In this document: piece by piece, positions 13,570 to 24,845 of the stretch
Position numbering within the stretch: position 1 is the stretch's first letter
How the letters are laid out: each line of letters starts with the position of its first letter
NCBI RefSeq assembly: GCF_038396675.1
Contig: NC_088927.1
Location: 32,536,001-32,600,000, forward strand
Reading direction: 5' to 3'
DNA from: Hydra vulgaris
Lineage: Eukaryota > Cnidaria > Hydrozoa > Anthoathecata > Hydridae
DNA: 64,000 bases
The notes under the pieces: model-generated
What the model was told of the DNA's origin: nothing
The model's input: the letters and a program-made list of their open reading frames with translations, nothing else
The model's database searches: none
Made by a program: the position numbers and the translations under genes

Positions 13570-16373
13570 GATAACATTCTTCCTTTGTCAGTCTCCCTAA
13601 GTTCTTTGGATACAGGAAAAAAATGTGAAGAATTGGTACAAGAGGAAGCTGTTAATAATTGTAATGATAAAAGCTGGTCTTCTTTCCTTTTATTCTTGCA
13701 TTGTCAAGTGTTTGCAGCAAAAAAATAGAATGTTTATACCCAGATTTTGGTCTATCAAAGTATAAAAGTTTATTTAGCCATACTATTTTACCTCTTATAA
13801 ATTCATTAAACAATGTTAAATCTTTTTTCTCTCCTTTTTTGTTACGAAGGTATTCAACACAACCATTATACACTTTATTAATGAGAGAGAATTTAAAACG
13901 CAAAATTTGCGATGGAATTAGCAAAAAGTTACAGACTAATATAAATTTCTATGTTGAATCTAAACATCAAGATTGTAATCTTTTGCAAGAAAAAATAAAA
14001 AATAAATCTATGCTAGTTTCTAGTCAATCATCTACATCTTTATCCAATTTTAGTAAAGTTACTTTTTGTGAACCATTTTCTTTACCCTCCAATAATTACG
14101 ATATTGGTTATTTGGTTTCTAACTATACTCGTTATTCAAATGTTGCAAAAGCCTTAAATGATTCTGAACTTCAAAATTTAGTTCAATCTGTTTTTGTTCC
14201 TAGTAAGAAATTTATTTTTCCTAAAAATAAAAATGGACAAAGTTTTCAATTTACATGGATAGAAAAATGTCCATGGCTTACATACTCAAATATATTTGAT
14301 GGAGCTTTCTGTTTACCATGTGTACTTTTTGAGCACAATTTTCCATTTGAATGTAGTTAAGCTGAAAGATTATTTAGTAAGCTTTATGATCGCTGGAATG
14401 ATGCTTCTCGTTACTTTCAGAAACATGTGCTTGGCAAAAACAATAAGTCTGTCTGCAGAAATAAAGGTTTACATGTAAAAACTGCTCAAGTTTTATTTTC
14501 ATTATCATCGATTTGGTCTTGTAAAACAGAATCAATAGACATTATATCCCAAAAAATAGTTCAATCACAGATTTCCAAAAATCGACAGTTATTGCAACCT
14601 ATTATTGAAACAATTATGCTTTGTGGGCGTCTTGGGCTTTCTTTACGTGGGCATAGAGACGACTCTAAGTTTCATCCTGAAAATGGTAAATTTTCTAATC
14701 ACACTGCAGGAAATTTTATTGAATTGCTACATTTCCGTGTTCAAGCTGGTGATAAAATTCTTGAAGATCATCTCAAGTATCATCAACAAAATGCTTCCTA
14801 CATATCTAAGACATCACAAAATCAACTAATAAAGTGTTGTGGAGAAGTTGTTACTGACGCAATAATTGGAGAAATTAAAAACTCTAAGTATTTTTCTATT
14901 ATAGCTGATGAAGCCTCAGACAGTAATAATAAAGAACAACTATCATTAGTAATACGATTTGTTGATTCCAAGTTCAATATAAGAGAAGAATTTATTAGTT
15001 TCTTACATTGCACTAATGGTGTTACTGGTCAAGGATTATTTTGTGTTTTGTTAAAAAGTATTTCAGATTTTTTGTTGGATATCATGAATTGTAGAGGACA
15101 GTCATATGATGGTGATGGGGCAATGTCTGGACACACCAAAGGGTTATCATCTCGTGTTTTAAATCTTAATAAAAAAGCTATATATGTTCATTGTTACAGT
15201 CATAGACTTAATTTAGCCACTTGTGCATCATGCAATGTTCAATATGTCAAAAATCTTCTGGCGCATGTTAAAGATGTATCATACTTTTTTAATCTTTCAC
15301 CTACAAGGCAACAAAATTTAGAGGAGCACATTGAAAGAACTGCTCCAGTTGCTGGTCAAAAAAAATTGAAAGATGTTTGCAGAACACGTTGGGTAGAAAA
15401 AGTTAATGGTTTGGATACTTTTCAAGAACTTTTTATTTCTTTGGTTTCTTGTCTTGAAGAAATGTCTTTAAATGTTAATAAGAGTTTTAATCACTCAACG
15501 TCTTCCAGTGCATCCTCGCTTCTGAAGTTAATAACAAGTTTTGACTTTATTGTTGCTTTATGTATAACAAGAAATGTCTTTGACATTACTCTTCCAGTAA
15601 CACGAATGTTGCAGTCAAAGAGTAATGATATTTATGATGGTTTAAATCTTATTCGGGCATTAAAAGATGTTATATCTTCGCTTAGAAGTATAGCTGATCA
15701 ACACCATCAAATGTCCAAGAACAAGCTCTAAAAATAGCCCATGAGCTAAATGTTACTGAAGCTAAGCCAAGAACTTCATTTATTTCAAAAAACAGAAATA
15801 ATCCTCCTTCGGAATGCGTTTCTGATTATTTTAAAATAGCAATCACATTTCCTTTGTTAAATCATCTGAGTACTGAACTAGGCACTAGGTTTGACAACAC
15901 TACCATAAAATAAAGTGCTTGTCCTAGTTCCTACTAAAATGATTTCAGAAGTTCGAAGTTCTCGTGACACTAGTTGGAAAGAATGTATAGTACCTTTTAG
16001 TGAATTTTACAGGGCAGATTTACCAAATCCACTAGCTTTACCTGGTGAGCTTGACCTATGGGAAGCTTATTGGTTAAATTTTGAAGGTAATGTCCCTTCT
16101 AATATTACTGAGACTTTAAAAGCAATAAATTTTCCTGGCTTTGAGAACATAAAAATTATTCTACAGTTACTTGCTACCTTTCCTTTAACTTCATGTGAAT
16201 GTGAGCGCACATTTTCTTAGCTTCGGCGCCTGAAAAATTATACGCGAAGCGCAATGGTAGAGGAACGCTTAAATGGTTTAGCTTTGATGAATATTCATAC
16301 TGAGTCAGTAATAGATATCGAAAAAGTTATTGATAAATTTGCAATTAATAATCGTAGATTAAGTTTTAAATAA
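13570..16373 (+). pseudogene. hAT transposase (TTF finger/DUF4371, ZMYM1-like), broken
   Basis: Coding text starts around 13570 in a shifted frame. At 13701-14360 a TTF-type zinc finger reads (WIEKCPWLTYSN...FCLPCVLFE). After a frameshift the main block, 14427-15731, carries DUF4371: FSIIADEASD with a likely catalytic Asp near residue 161 of that frame, CRGQSYDGDGAMSG near 222-235, HCYSHRLNLATC, and CRTRWVEK. A third block, 15915-16220, holds the hAT dimerisation region (ATFPLTSCECERTFS). An in-frame TAG at 16218 then interrupts a tail that reads on to about 16373 (LRRLKNYTRSAMVEERLNGL). At least two frameshifts and one stop separate domains that are still well conserved, so this is a young dead copy. 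The terminal inverted repeats were not located. Confidence 0.88.
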
Positions 16374-16379
16374 ATAATA

Positions 16380-17161
16380 AAAAATAAAAAAAGTAAAAAA
16401 AAAAAAATTCATTACCGCTAGGTAAAAAGGCTATTTTCATAGCCACACATTTTTATAAAACATGATTTGGCATGAACTAATTATTGTCATACAATGTTTT
16501 TTGCTGATACCTTCAGGTGTATCGATTTTGTTGCGGTTCATTCTTTTAAAGTTTTGTGTTATGATTACAAATGTTATGATTTTTTTTTTTTAGATTTGTT
16601 TATCAGCAAGGTTGAAAAGAATGAAGATGGGTTTACAATTTTTTTTTTAGCTAACTGGAATACTAGAATGTGACACTAAATATATTTTTATATAACTCCA
16701 TATTGATTGTTTTTTTGTTTTGTTTTTAGGTGCCCTTAGTTGTAACAGTCTTATCACAGAGCGTAGCTGAAGAGGATTTACTAGGAAATTCGTGCCTCCT
16801 TCTTTACCAAAGCTTTCTTTGAACCAGGGATATCTTGCTTCTGAAACATGCAGCTATTACATCACGGCTGTTCATTATAATATTACAATACCTAATGTAA
16901 AGAATTTTTTAAATAACAAATATATAAATTTGAAACAGTAATGTGTAATCGTATAACTTTATAATGGGGTATCAGCCAGGGGGGATGGGCCCCCTACACC
17001 ATAATCTTAAAGTCCTAAATGTTCTTAGAATTCATAACATTTAGAATAAGAGGACCTTTTTTTTTTTTCTTTTTGGACGTACCCAAATAATTTTCTGCAT
17101 CCGCCCCTTAGTTGCATTTATATTTATATATAAGTTAAACTAATAGATTATTTAAATTTAG
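16380..17161. other. Intergenic; probable hAT-related terminus at 16970-17125
   Basis: Two short exon-like pieces lie after T-rich AG sites (about 16594 and 16729), but I recognise neither product. At 16975-17000 a GGGGGGATGGGCCCCC block, with TGCATCCGCCCCTT near 17096-17109, resembles the ends of a short hAT-like non-autonomous element. The assignment is tentative. Confidence 0.35.
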
Positions 17162-17283
17162 TAAAAAGCGGCTTACAGACTGGCAAAGTTCTAAAAAAGT
17201 TGTCTGAATTTTCTCAATCTTTTAATCGAAAGGAAAATTTAAAAAGTTCAGATTTTGAAGACTCACAGAGTGCAGTTCTGTAT
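17162..17283 (+). CDS. Candidate upstream exon of the tnp2-type gene
   Basis: Following a TTTAAATTTAG acceptor, a frame reads SGLQTGKVLKKLSEFSQSF, then DFEDSQSAVLY, and a GTAATT donor follows. The polar text suits the N-terminal linker of the transposase downstream. The link is inferred from proximity and splice sites only, and the frame stops soon after the donor. Confidence 0.35.
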
Positions 17284-17430
17284 GTAATTTTGCTGCAGAA
17301 AATGTTATGTATTCAAGTTAAACTTGGTAATTAAACCTTAAACACAGTTCTACAAAAATATGTTTTGTCTTCTGATTCAATTATTGAAAATTAAGAAAAG
17401 AGATTCATAGATATTAAAGGCGGTTTAAAG

Positions 17431-17766
17431 ACAAATACATTTTATCAGGATAAAATGTATTTGTCTTTAAACACAAATAAATTTTATCAGGATAAAATGT
17501 ATTTGTGTTTAAACACAAATACATTTTATCAGGATAAAATGTATTTGTCTTTAAACACAAATACATTTTATCAGGATAAAATGTATTTGTCTTTGAACAC
17601 AAATACATTTTATCCTGATAAAATGTATTTGTCTTTAAACACAAATACATTTTATCAGGATAAAATGTATTTGTCTTTAAACACAAATACATTTTATCAG
17701 GATAAAATGTATTTGTCTTTGAACACAAATACATTTTATCAGGATAAAATGTATTTGTCTTTAAAC
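17431..17766. repeat. Palindromic 42-bp minisatellite, 8 copies
   Basis: Eight 42-base units start at 17431, 17473, 17515, 17557, 17599, 17641, 17683 and 17725. Within each unit CAAATACATTTTATC is followed, after two bases, by its exact reverse complement, then CTTTAAAC as spacer. The unit length is 14 codons with no stop, so the array is open on both strands: TNTFYQDKMYLSLN forward and LKTNTFYPDKMYLC-type repeats in reverse. It sits directly before the tnp2-type coding block and is in frame with it. Confidence 0.97.
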
Positions 17767-19452
17767 GATAGTGATATTGAAAAAGAGCCATTTGAAACAG
17801 TTGTTTTTCAAAATGAAATAAAAAATTGGAGTTTAAAACACAACTGCACAAGGCAATGTACCAATGATTTATTGACAATTTTAAATTGTCATGGGCACCA
17901 GGAAATGCCAAAAGACGCAAAGACACTTTTGGGTACAAAAAAAGTTGTGAAAACAGCATCTTTAAAAAATGGAAATTACGTTTACTTTGGCATAAAACAA
18001 GGTATTGAAAATATATTGCAAGTTCAAGACTTTAACTCCACTAAAATTAATCTTATTTGTAATGTAGATGGTCTACCACTCTTTGAATCCAGTGCCAACC
18101 AAGTTTGGCCTATACTTTGTCAATTTAGATATTTTAAACCGTTTATTGTTGGATTGAATGGCGGTGAAATAAAGCCGTGTGATTCTGAATTATTAGCAGA
18201 TTTTGCAGAAGAGTTAAAAACTTTCAAACAGCCAGAAGAAATATTAAGTAAGATCTACAATATTTCTTTATTAGCAATAACATGTGATGCTCCTGCTAGG
18301 ACACTCTTAAAATGCACAGTTGAACATTCTGGATACTATGCATGTGAGAGATGCAATTTGCGTGGTTTTTATGTTAGTGGTTGTATTGTTTATGATAAAT
18401 GTCACGAAACAGTTACAGATAGAAACAATGCTGATTTAAAAGCTGGACTATACTCTCTACAAGATAAAGATGGTCGGTGATATCATCATACAGGAACTCT
18501 ACTGTTTGACATTGAAGATTTAGACATGATTCAGGATTTTGCTCTTGACTATATGCACATAGTTAATTTAGGTGTTATGAGACGTATGTTATACTACTAC
18601 AAAAGTACATATGCCCGAATATTTAACGGTCGTTTATCAACACCTTATTTAAAAGAGACTTCTCGTTTACTCATTAATTTAAATGGGAAATTGCCATCAG
18701 ATTTTGTGCGTCAAACAAGATCTTTTGAAGACGTCAATAGATGGAAAGCCACAGAATTAAGAACATTCTTACTATATGTGGGTATAGTTGTTTTAAAGGA
18801 TATCCTCAATCCTAAGATGTACAAACATTTTTTCAGCTTATCTTTAGCAACCTGCATGTTGTGTGAGGAGAATAATGATGTTAGGAGAACATATTTGAGC
18901 CGTGCAAAAAAACTCTTGGAGTATTTTGTGTCAAACGCTCATAAACATTTTGATGACACATTTTGTGTTTGAAATGTTCACTGCCTTCTGCATATAACAG
19001 ACGATGTTGAACATTTTGAAAGTAGTTTGGACAAGATTTCTTGCTTCCAGTTTGAGAATTTTTTGCAACAATTAAAAAGATTAGTACGAGGTAAACAAAA
19101 CCTTTTAGTAGAACTTGCAAAACGTTTAAGTGAACATAAATCAGATGACCCACGTAAAGCAAAATTAATAACTAAAATTGGTGTTTCCAAGAATGCTTGT
19201 TTCATGACGAAATATTTTGTTGTTTTTGTTAAAAACATTTTACCAAATGATCAATTAGTTTGTGACATGTCAAACAATTTCTTTGACAACTTTGTAGAAT
19301 CTAAGATTTTTAATATATACTATATTAAAAACCATAATTGTAGTCCAGTAATGCAAACAATTAACATGCATGACTTACTTAGAAAATGTGTGTGTATTCC
19401 ATTTAAAAATAACAAAGTTGTAATATCTCTATTAAGTAATGTGAATTTTTAA
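17455..19452 (+). pseudogene. tnp2/EnSpm-like transposase with two in-frame stops
   Basis: One frame runs from inside the minisatellite to TAA at 19450-19452 and is interrupted only by TGA at 18478 and 18970. Downstream of the repeat the protein resembles the transposase_21/tnp2 group. It has NVDGLPLFESSANQVWPI (first acidic site), then ITCDAPARTLLKCTVEHSGYYACERCN (second site plus a CxxC), DYMHIVNLGVMRRML, and VHCLLHITDDVEHFES just after the second stop. Family members cut and paste DNA in the nucleus. Because no frame is shifted and only two TGA codons interrupt about 660, inactivation looks recent. The repeated N-terminus is probably an expansion artefact or a mis-read intron, not the native start. 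Element ends were not found. Confidence 0.78.
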
Positions 19453-19682
19453 AATTGCGTATTTTTTGTTGTTATATATGTATTTATTGAAGGTTTATCC
19501 ATTTTTTAACGAAGCTTATTTCTAGAATCATATATGTTTTTTAAAAAAATAAAATTTATCCTCAAAACACTTTAAAATATACAAGAGTTACAATTCTGAA
19601 TTGATATATTGTACAGAATAAATAGTAAGTTTAGTTGTTATGACTTATTTGCTATTTAATTTATAATTATCTAAAATTGTAG
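19453..19682. other. Spacer between tnp2-type block and DUF4806-like block
   Basis: AT-rich, no coding signal. It ends in the acceptor-like TCTAAAATTGTAG at about 19670-19682, so it could be an intron if both blocks were once one transcription unit. Confidence 0.4.
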
Positions 19683-21498
19683 GTTGTACAGTACCATTGC
19701 AATTAAAGAAGATGGTATTGACACTAAGACAGTAGTACCTACTCACTGGGTTCATGTAGATGAAGGTATAGTATGCTATTCCCCTCGAGAAAAAAAAACT
19801 GTGGGTGCTTATTTATCTGAATGGGCTAGTCCAGAACCTGGCTGGCAAGAGTTTATATTGTTAGAATTTATTTTGGAGTGTGGAAGTTATGAAACATGTC
19901 AGGCAATGTTAAACTTTTTAACTGAAGATGAAAATGATGATTGCCCTGGTATGTATACATATCAATTCATTTGTATTGATTTCTTTAAAAACTGTTTACA
20001 TTATTTTTTGTCATGTTATATTGTTATATAATTTGTGAAAAGTTAATATTTTCAAAAACTTGCTTATGTAATTTCTTTGTTCAGCAAGGTAATTTTTTAC
20101 AGTTATAGGCTTGAGATAAGGTTTTAACAAAAATTAAATAGTAGTTGCCGTTGGACCTTGAAGAAATTAGTATAGTAAAAAGAAAAAAATGATAAAATGA
20201 GACCAATGCAATGCAATGCACTTTATGATATTAATGTGTATAGAGCTTTAATATGTTTGGTATTCAATTGGTGTGTTCTGGAATCATTTTGTTTTTTATT
20301 CTATCTTTTGTGATTTTATAGTTTCAAATATGCTCAATCCAAAGGAACGAGTTTCTAGTCCGAATTTGCATGCTTTAAAGTGCATACCGTCTGGTTTTTC
20401 ATCACCAATTCAATTGGATGTGCCACTTATATCTCCGTGGAAAATAAGTAATGCAGACTGTGTAATATAGCAAAGATTAAATGAAGATTTCAAACAATCA
20501 TTGGGTTTAGAATTGTACCACTTTAACAAAAATTCAACATCTTCCAAGATAAGTGATGGTGGTGTTTCATTTAAGGAAATGACAAATAAACGTAAGTTTT
20601 CGCATGATATTAAGGTTTGTGATAATCTTTATTTCTCTGATCAAATAATCTTTCTCTGATTTTAAAATTGTATCTCTAGTTTTATTAATGTTTTTTCCTG
20701 TTAGCTGCAATACAAATAAAGAATATATTAGGTGTTTTAATGAGGAAGAGGAAATTCTCAGAGCAAGTTCTAGTGCTATGAAAAACAAGGTAAAAACATT
20801 AAACTTTCCAGGAGTATATATAAAAAGTATTCTATATACTATTAAAACAGGTGATGACCACAAATAACATACAACGTAGTTGTATGTTATTTGTGGTCAA
20901 CTCTAATGAAATAGAAATCTATTATGCTCATTCTGATGGTTCAAGTAACGTTTCTTGTAACTTTAGAATATCGTGTTTGTGAAAATGTAAAGTTGCAATA
21001 TAAATTTTTTTACGGTATTAGATTTTAGAACTTATTAGATTTAACGATTTTTCAGATCACTTAAATCAAAGCCATTGGTGGTGCAACAGCACGCAAAACT
21101 GTCAAAAATGTTTTAAACCAGTTAATGGTGCCACAAGTCCAAAACTTATTTAGTAAAGATGAATTAAAAGGCAAGCTTAAGTTTACAGCTACGCAACATT
21201 ACAAGTGTATTAAAGGTTAGGCAATTATTGTATTGTGCATTCCTAAGTTGAATTAAAAAAAAATTTAATTTTATATTTACATAAAAAAATAAAAAATTGC
21301 TTATATAAAAACCATTTCTGTGTTCAGAAGAATAATAATTGCAATTTACTTTTTTGCTTGTTTTGAAGGCTTAGTATCCGAATGAACCGGTTATGATGCC
21401 GCAACTATCGAAGCTCTGTTGGCGATTTATTGAAGCGGGCGTTGCCGAAAGTAAAAATAGTTAACGATGTTGACGTTCATGAAGAGGAAGCAACATAA
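19683..21498 (+). pseudogene. DUF4806-like multi-exon gene, decayed
   Basis: Five exon-like blocks have splice signals. Block 19683-19948 (donor GTATGT) reads KEDGIDTKTVVPTHWV, like the N-terminal region seen in DUF4806 proteins. Block 20322-20591 (donor GTAAGT) contains TAG at 20468. Block 20705-20789 is acidic (CFNEEEEILRASSSAMKNK). Block 21056-21215 has IKAIGGATARKTVKNVLNQL, the DUF4806 hallmark (IGG, then a helical TVxxVLxxL), with TAA at 21062. The last block ends at TAA 21496 after GDLLKRALPKVKIVNDVDV. Function of the family is unknown; it is multi-copy in several invertebrates. Same strand and immediate proximity suggest it may be cargo of the tnp2-type element upstream, or a host gene caught beside it. 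Confidence 0.6.
20855..20899. repeat. Perfect 21-bp hairpin within the DUF4806-like locus
   Basis: Arms 20855-20875 (core CCACAAATAACATACAAC) and 20879-20899 with a 3-base loop. It lies between two exon-like blocks, directly after an acceptor-like AAAACAG. It may be a small fold-back insertion. Confidence 0.8.
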
Positions 21499-21616
21499 AA
21501 TTGTTGCTCTGTATATTTATTATTTTGAAAGTAAATGATTTTTACATATTTCAGTTGTTTTCTGTTTTGCACACCTTTTTTATTAGCATTTGAAATTCTG
21601 ATCAAAATTTTTAAAG

Positions 21617-21617
<1 letters not shown>

Positions 21618-21692
<75 letters not shown>
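21618..21692. repeat. (AT)n microsatellite
   Basis: About 75 bases of (AT)n abutting the outer arm of the fold-back that follows. Confidence 0.97.
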
Positions 21693-21698
<6 letters not shown>

Positions 21699-22115
21699 GA
21701 AAACATCAAACAATTCGAATTCTCTTAATACAAATAATAATTTATTTTGAGAAATTTTCACTGGGTTATGGATACCAGCATCATCAGCTCGTAAAATATT
21801 ACAAAATTTTTTGAACGTTAAAAAACAGTTTAATAAAAAAAAAAAAAAAAATTTTTAACTGACGTCAGCAATTGAATGGCTTCTTTTTTCGTTACGTAAG
21901 AATATAAAAAATGGAGTCCAAAATTTAGATAATTTAGATAATAATCAATCTCGATAATGGGCAATTTGTTAAAACTAAATTTTGGACTCCATTTTTTATA
22001 TTCTTGCGTAACGAAAAAAGAAGCCATTCAACTGCTGACGTCAGTTAAAAAAGAAATTTTTTTTTTTAACTGACGTCAGAGAATTCGTATTGTTTGATGT
22101 TTTCTTATTAATATA
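21687..22115. mobile_element. Nested fold-back/MITE
   Basis: The outer arms (21687-21724 and 22079-22115; core AATAAGAAAACATCAAACAA) are nearly perfect inverted repeats. Inside, a second pair (about 21852-21927 and 21976-22051), around 75 bases each, is also nearly perfect and includes TAACTGACGTCAG, GAATGGCTTC, GTTACG and TGGAGTCCAAAATTTA. TAACTGACGTCAG occurs a third time at about 22067-22079. The central 48 bases are unique. No protein is encoded. The structure suggests one MITE inserted into, or born from, another. Confidence 0.75.
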
Positions 22116-22164
22116 ACATACACTCTTATACACGATGTCTACACTGAAATCATATATATATATA

Positions 22165-22254
22165 TATACAGTGGCAGAACTACTGGACGCAGGACCCTGT
22201 GTTGCGGGGGGGCCTACCAGCTATAGGGGGCCCTCATATAAAAAAAATTATACT

Positions 22255-22256
<2 letters not shown>
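22165..22256. mobile_element. Probable hAT-like element terminus (fragment)
   Basis: CAGTGGCAGAACTACTGGAC followed by a G-run and GGGGGCCCTCATAT resembles the ends of ZMYM1-type hAT elements, which begin CAG and carry GGGCCC. The LINE appears to be inserted just behind it. The far side may continue at about 27010 (AGTGGGCCCTAAAATATA), which would make this the left end of the hAT at 27702. That connection is inferred. Confidence 0.45.
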
Positions 22257-22290
<34 letters not shown>

Positions 22291-22671
22291 TTTTTTGCTA
22301 TATAAATTTATTAAAGTCGTAAAGCATAATATAAATACAAATAGCAGGGGCAAGAAGAAGACATAATTGGTCTTATCACCAAGCCCCTTAGTCTATACCG
22401 TAAATATAAGACAACAAAAATTTAAAAACGTAACACTATATAATATAAAACATTTTTATAAAGACTTAATAGAATAAAAATCATCGGTCCTAAAGTCCTA
22501 CTTTAACTTTTTGTTTTTGTGTTGGTCAAGAAAAATTTTAAAAAAAGAAAAAAAGGAATTTGTACAAAGAAACTATATTACTAATAAGCAAGCAAGCAAA
22601 TACGCATAATCCTGAAGCTTTCCTTTTACACCAGCATATACCTTTAAATATGTGAATAATTCTTATAAACC

Positions 22672-22718
<47 letters not shown>

Positions 22719-22745
22719 TATTTTTTATCAAGCCTCATTAAAACT
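22257..22745 (-). other. LINE 3' UTR and poly(A) tail
   Basis: AT-rich non-coding tail downstream of the reverse transcriptase stop, with (AT)n at about 22679-22714, AATAAA as rc of 22307-22312, and a run of about 30 A on the minus strand. Confidence 0.75.
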
Positions 22746-24845
22746 TCAGAAAAAGTTGAGCGCTACGTCGATCATCTGTAGTTTTTGCTTTAATTTATTC
22801 TTAAACTCATTTAGCATAGAAATTGTTTTAAGTTCATTAGTTAATATTTTATTCCATAATTTCGGCCCTCTAGTAGAAATTGAAAATTCGGTCGCCGCAA
22901 AATAACTTTTGGGTTGGATATAACTGTTATTTGAAAATCTGGTGAGATATCTATTCTGATTTATTTTGAATAATGGGTAAAAAATTTTAGGAGATACATT
23001 TTTATTAATTTTGAACATAAATATAAGAACTTGATAGACATTTAATTGATAAACATTCATTATATTTAAATTAACAAATAATGCTTGGGAGTGTGTATAA
23101 CGGCCCACATTGGAAATGATTCTGATTGCATGCTTTTGTTTATTAAATAGTTTTTTTATTTTATTTTTATTTGTACTGCACCAAGCAATATTTGCATAAT
23201 TAAGATGGCAATGAATGAACGAGAAATATAAAAGCTTTAAGCAAGTTGGATTTAAAAAAGGCTTAGCTCTGCATAGCAGGCCTATGTTCCTTGAGATTGT
23301 ATTTTCGAGATATTGTATGTGATCTCTCCACGTCACATTTTCATCAAGAAGCACGCCGAGAAATTTTAAAGTGGTTTCTCTTTTTATGTCCTGATTGGCA
23401 ATACAAAGTTTTGGAAGTTTCAATGGAATTTTATCTCGGTCATGAAAACGATGGAAAAAAGGATATTTTGTTTTGGTTACATTTAACGATAATTTGTTTG
23501 CATTAAACCATTCAGTAAGATTTAATAGCTCTTTGTTTACTGACTTAAACAGAATATTTATATCATTATGTGCATAAAATAGATTTGTGTCATCTGCAAA
23601 TAATATTGTATCTAGTTCGGTACAAGCTTTGCTTAAATCATTAATAAAAATGAGAAATAGGAGTGGCCCTAATATAGATCCCTGAGGAACCCCACATGTT
23701 ATGTTCATATTGGTTGTTTTACCTTCATTATAAGAAATGTATTGTTTTCTATTTGACAAATAGCTTTTAAACCACGCAATATTTGTATGTTTAATACCAT
23801 AGTTTTCTAATTTTGTTAGTAAAATGTAATGATCGACAGTGTCAAAAGCCTTACTGAGATCAATAAATACACCTAATGTATATTTATTTTCATCAAATGA
23901 TTTAAAAATATCATGAACAAGATGAACAATAGCCTGATCAGTAGAGTGGCTCTTTTTAAACCCAAATTGCTTACTATAGAGAATATTGTTTACATCTAAA
24001 AAGTAATACAATCTTTTATACATAATGTGTTCTAATAACTTTGAAAAGCATGATAGTATGGAGATAGGCCTGTAATTGGAGACACTAGTCTCATCTCCTG
24101 ATTTTAGTATAGGTATTACCCTTGCAATTTTAAGTTTATCGGGAAAGATTCCTTGGTTTAAAGAGAGCGTAAATATATGCAAAAGCGGAATTTTTAAATA
24201 AGGCATTGATTTAATTACTACATTACTGCTTACATCATCAACTCCATTACCTTTATTTGGTTTAAGTAAGTACATGGCATCTAGCAATTCTGTTTCTGTT
24301 AGCATATTATTGTCCATTATATTATTATTAGAGTTTAGGTAGGATTTGAAGCAAGTTTGACTTTTATTTATTTTTGATGCTAAACTTGGACCTGTGCTAA
24401 CAAATGCATGGTTAAACGAATTAGCAATTATTGCGTCGTTAATAATTTCACAGTCATTTATAATTAGTTTTTTTGGTAAACAACTATTATTCATATCTTT
24501 TTTACCTATAACCTCTTTTATTATGTTCCAAGTTTTTTGTATATCATTTTTGTATTTTAGCAATTGGCTACTATAGTAAAATTTTTTTGAGCGCTTTACA
24601 ATCGTCACAAAAAGGCGATTATAGTTTTTATAGTTTGTTTCATTTTTAAAAGTCCTTTTTTTAATGAACTTCTTATACAATCGTTGCTTTTTTTTCGAAG
24701 ATTTTATGATTCCGGGTGTTATCCAGGGATTTTGTAGAGTTTTTGATTTAATAAATTTAGTTGTTATTGGGAATGCTTTATTGTAGTGACATTCAAATAT
24801 ATGATAAAATTTATCATAAGCTTCATTAACATTTTTTGTTTTCAA
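22746..24845 (-). CDS. LINE reverse transcriptase (ORF2, 3' part)
   Basis: A 699-codon open frame. Residues 1-160 are a basic linker (NPWITPGIIKSSKKK). The polymerase follows: ARVIPILKSGDETSVSNYRP near 241-260, FIDLSKAFDTVDH at 327-339 (first catalytic Asp), GVPQGSILGPLLFLIFINDL at about 385-404, and FADDT at 416-420 (the catalytic YxDD-type pair). TLKFLGVLLDENVTW near 491-506 marks the thumb, and a C-terminal domain with GRYTHSQALF follows. The enzyme copies its own RNA at the nicked genomic target. Its apparent ATG is not the native start: the frame should be joined to the endonuclease upstream by correcting a one-base shift in an A-run at about 24830-24845. It is otherwise intact over 700 codons. 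Confidence 0.93.
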   Translation of the reverse strand: MKTKNVNEAYDKFYHIFECHYNKAFPITTKFIKSKTLQNPWITPGIIKSSKKKQRLYKKFIKKRTFKNETNYKNYNRLFVTIVKRSKKFYYSSQLLKYKNDIQKTWNIIKEVIGKKDMNNSCLPKKLIINDCEIINDAIIANSFNHAFVSTGPSLASKINKSQTCFKSYLNSNNNIMDNNMLTETELLDAMYLLKPNKGNGVDDVSSNVVIKSMPYLKIPLLHIFTLSLNQGIFPDKLKIARVIPILKSGDETSVSNYRPISILSCFSKLLEHIMYKRLYYFLDVNNILYSKQFGFKKSHSTDQAIVHLVHDIFKSFDENKYTLGVFIDLSKAFDTVDHYILLTKLENYGIKHTNIAWFKSYLSNRKQYISYNEGKTTNMNITCGVPQGSILGPLLFLIFINDLSKACTELDTILFADDTNLFYAHNDINILFKSVNKELLNLTEWFNANKLSLNVTKTKYPFFHRFHDRDKIPLKLPKLCIANQDIKRETTLKFLGVLLDENVTWRDHIQYLENTISRNIGLLCRAKPFLNPTCLKLLYFSFIHCHLNYANIAWCSTNKNKIKKLFNKQKHAIRIISNVGRYTHSQALFVNLNIMNVYQLNVYQVLIFMFKINKNVSPKIFYPLFKINQNRYLTRFSNNSYIQPKSYFAATEFSISTRGPKLWNKILTNELKTISMLNEFKNKLKQKLQMIDVALNFF

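Noticed and set aside
17414..17959. 181-codon minus-strand frame with TNTFYPDKMYLC repeats
   Set aside because: It exists because the minisatellite units are palindromic; outside the array the frame is antisense to the tnp2-type coding block and has no character of its own.
18478..18972. Selenocysteine or stop read-through at the two TGA codons of the tnp2-type gene
   Set aside because: No SECIS-like element is visible and the positions are not Cys/Sec-like in the family; simple decay explains them.
24826..24845. Programmed frameshift or stop-restart overlap between LINE endonuclease and reverse transcriptase
   Set aside because: In this LINE group both domains are normally one frame; the offset lies in an A-run and looks like a one-base slip. 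No slippery heptamer plus structure is evident.
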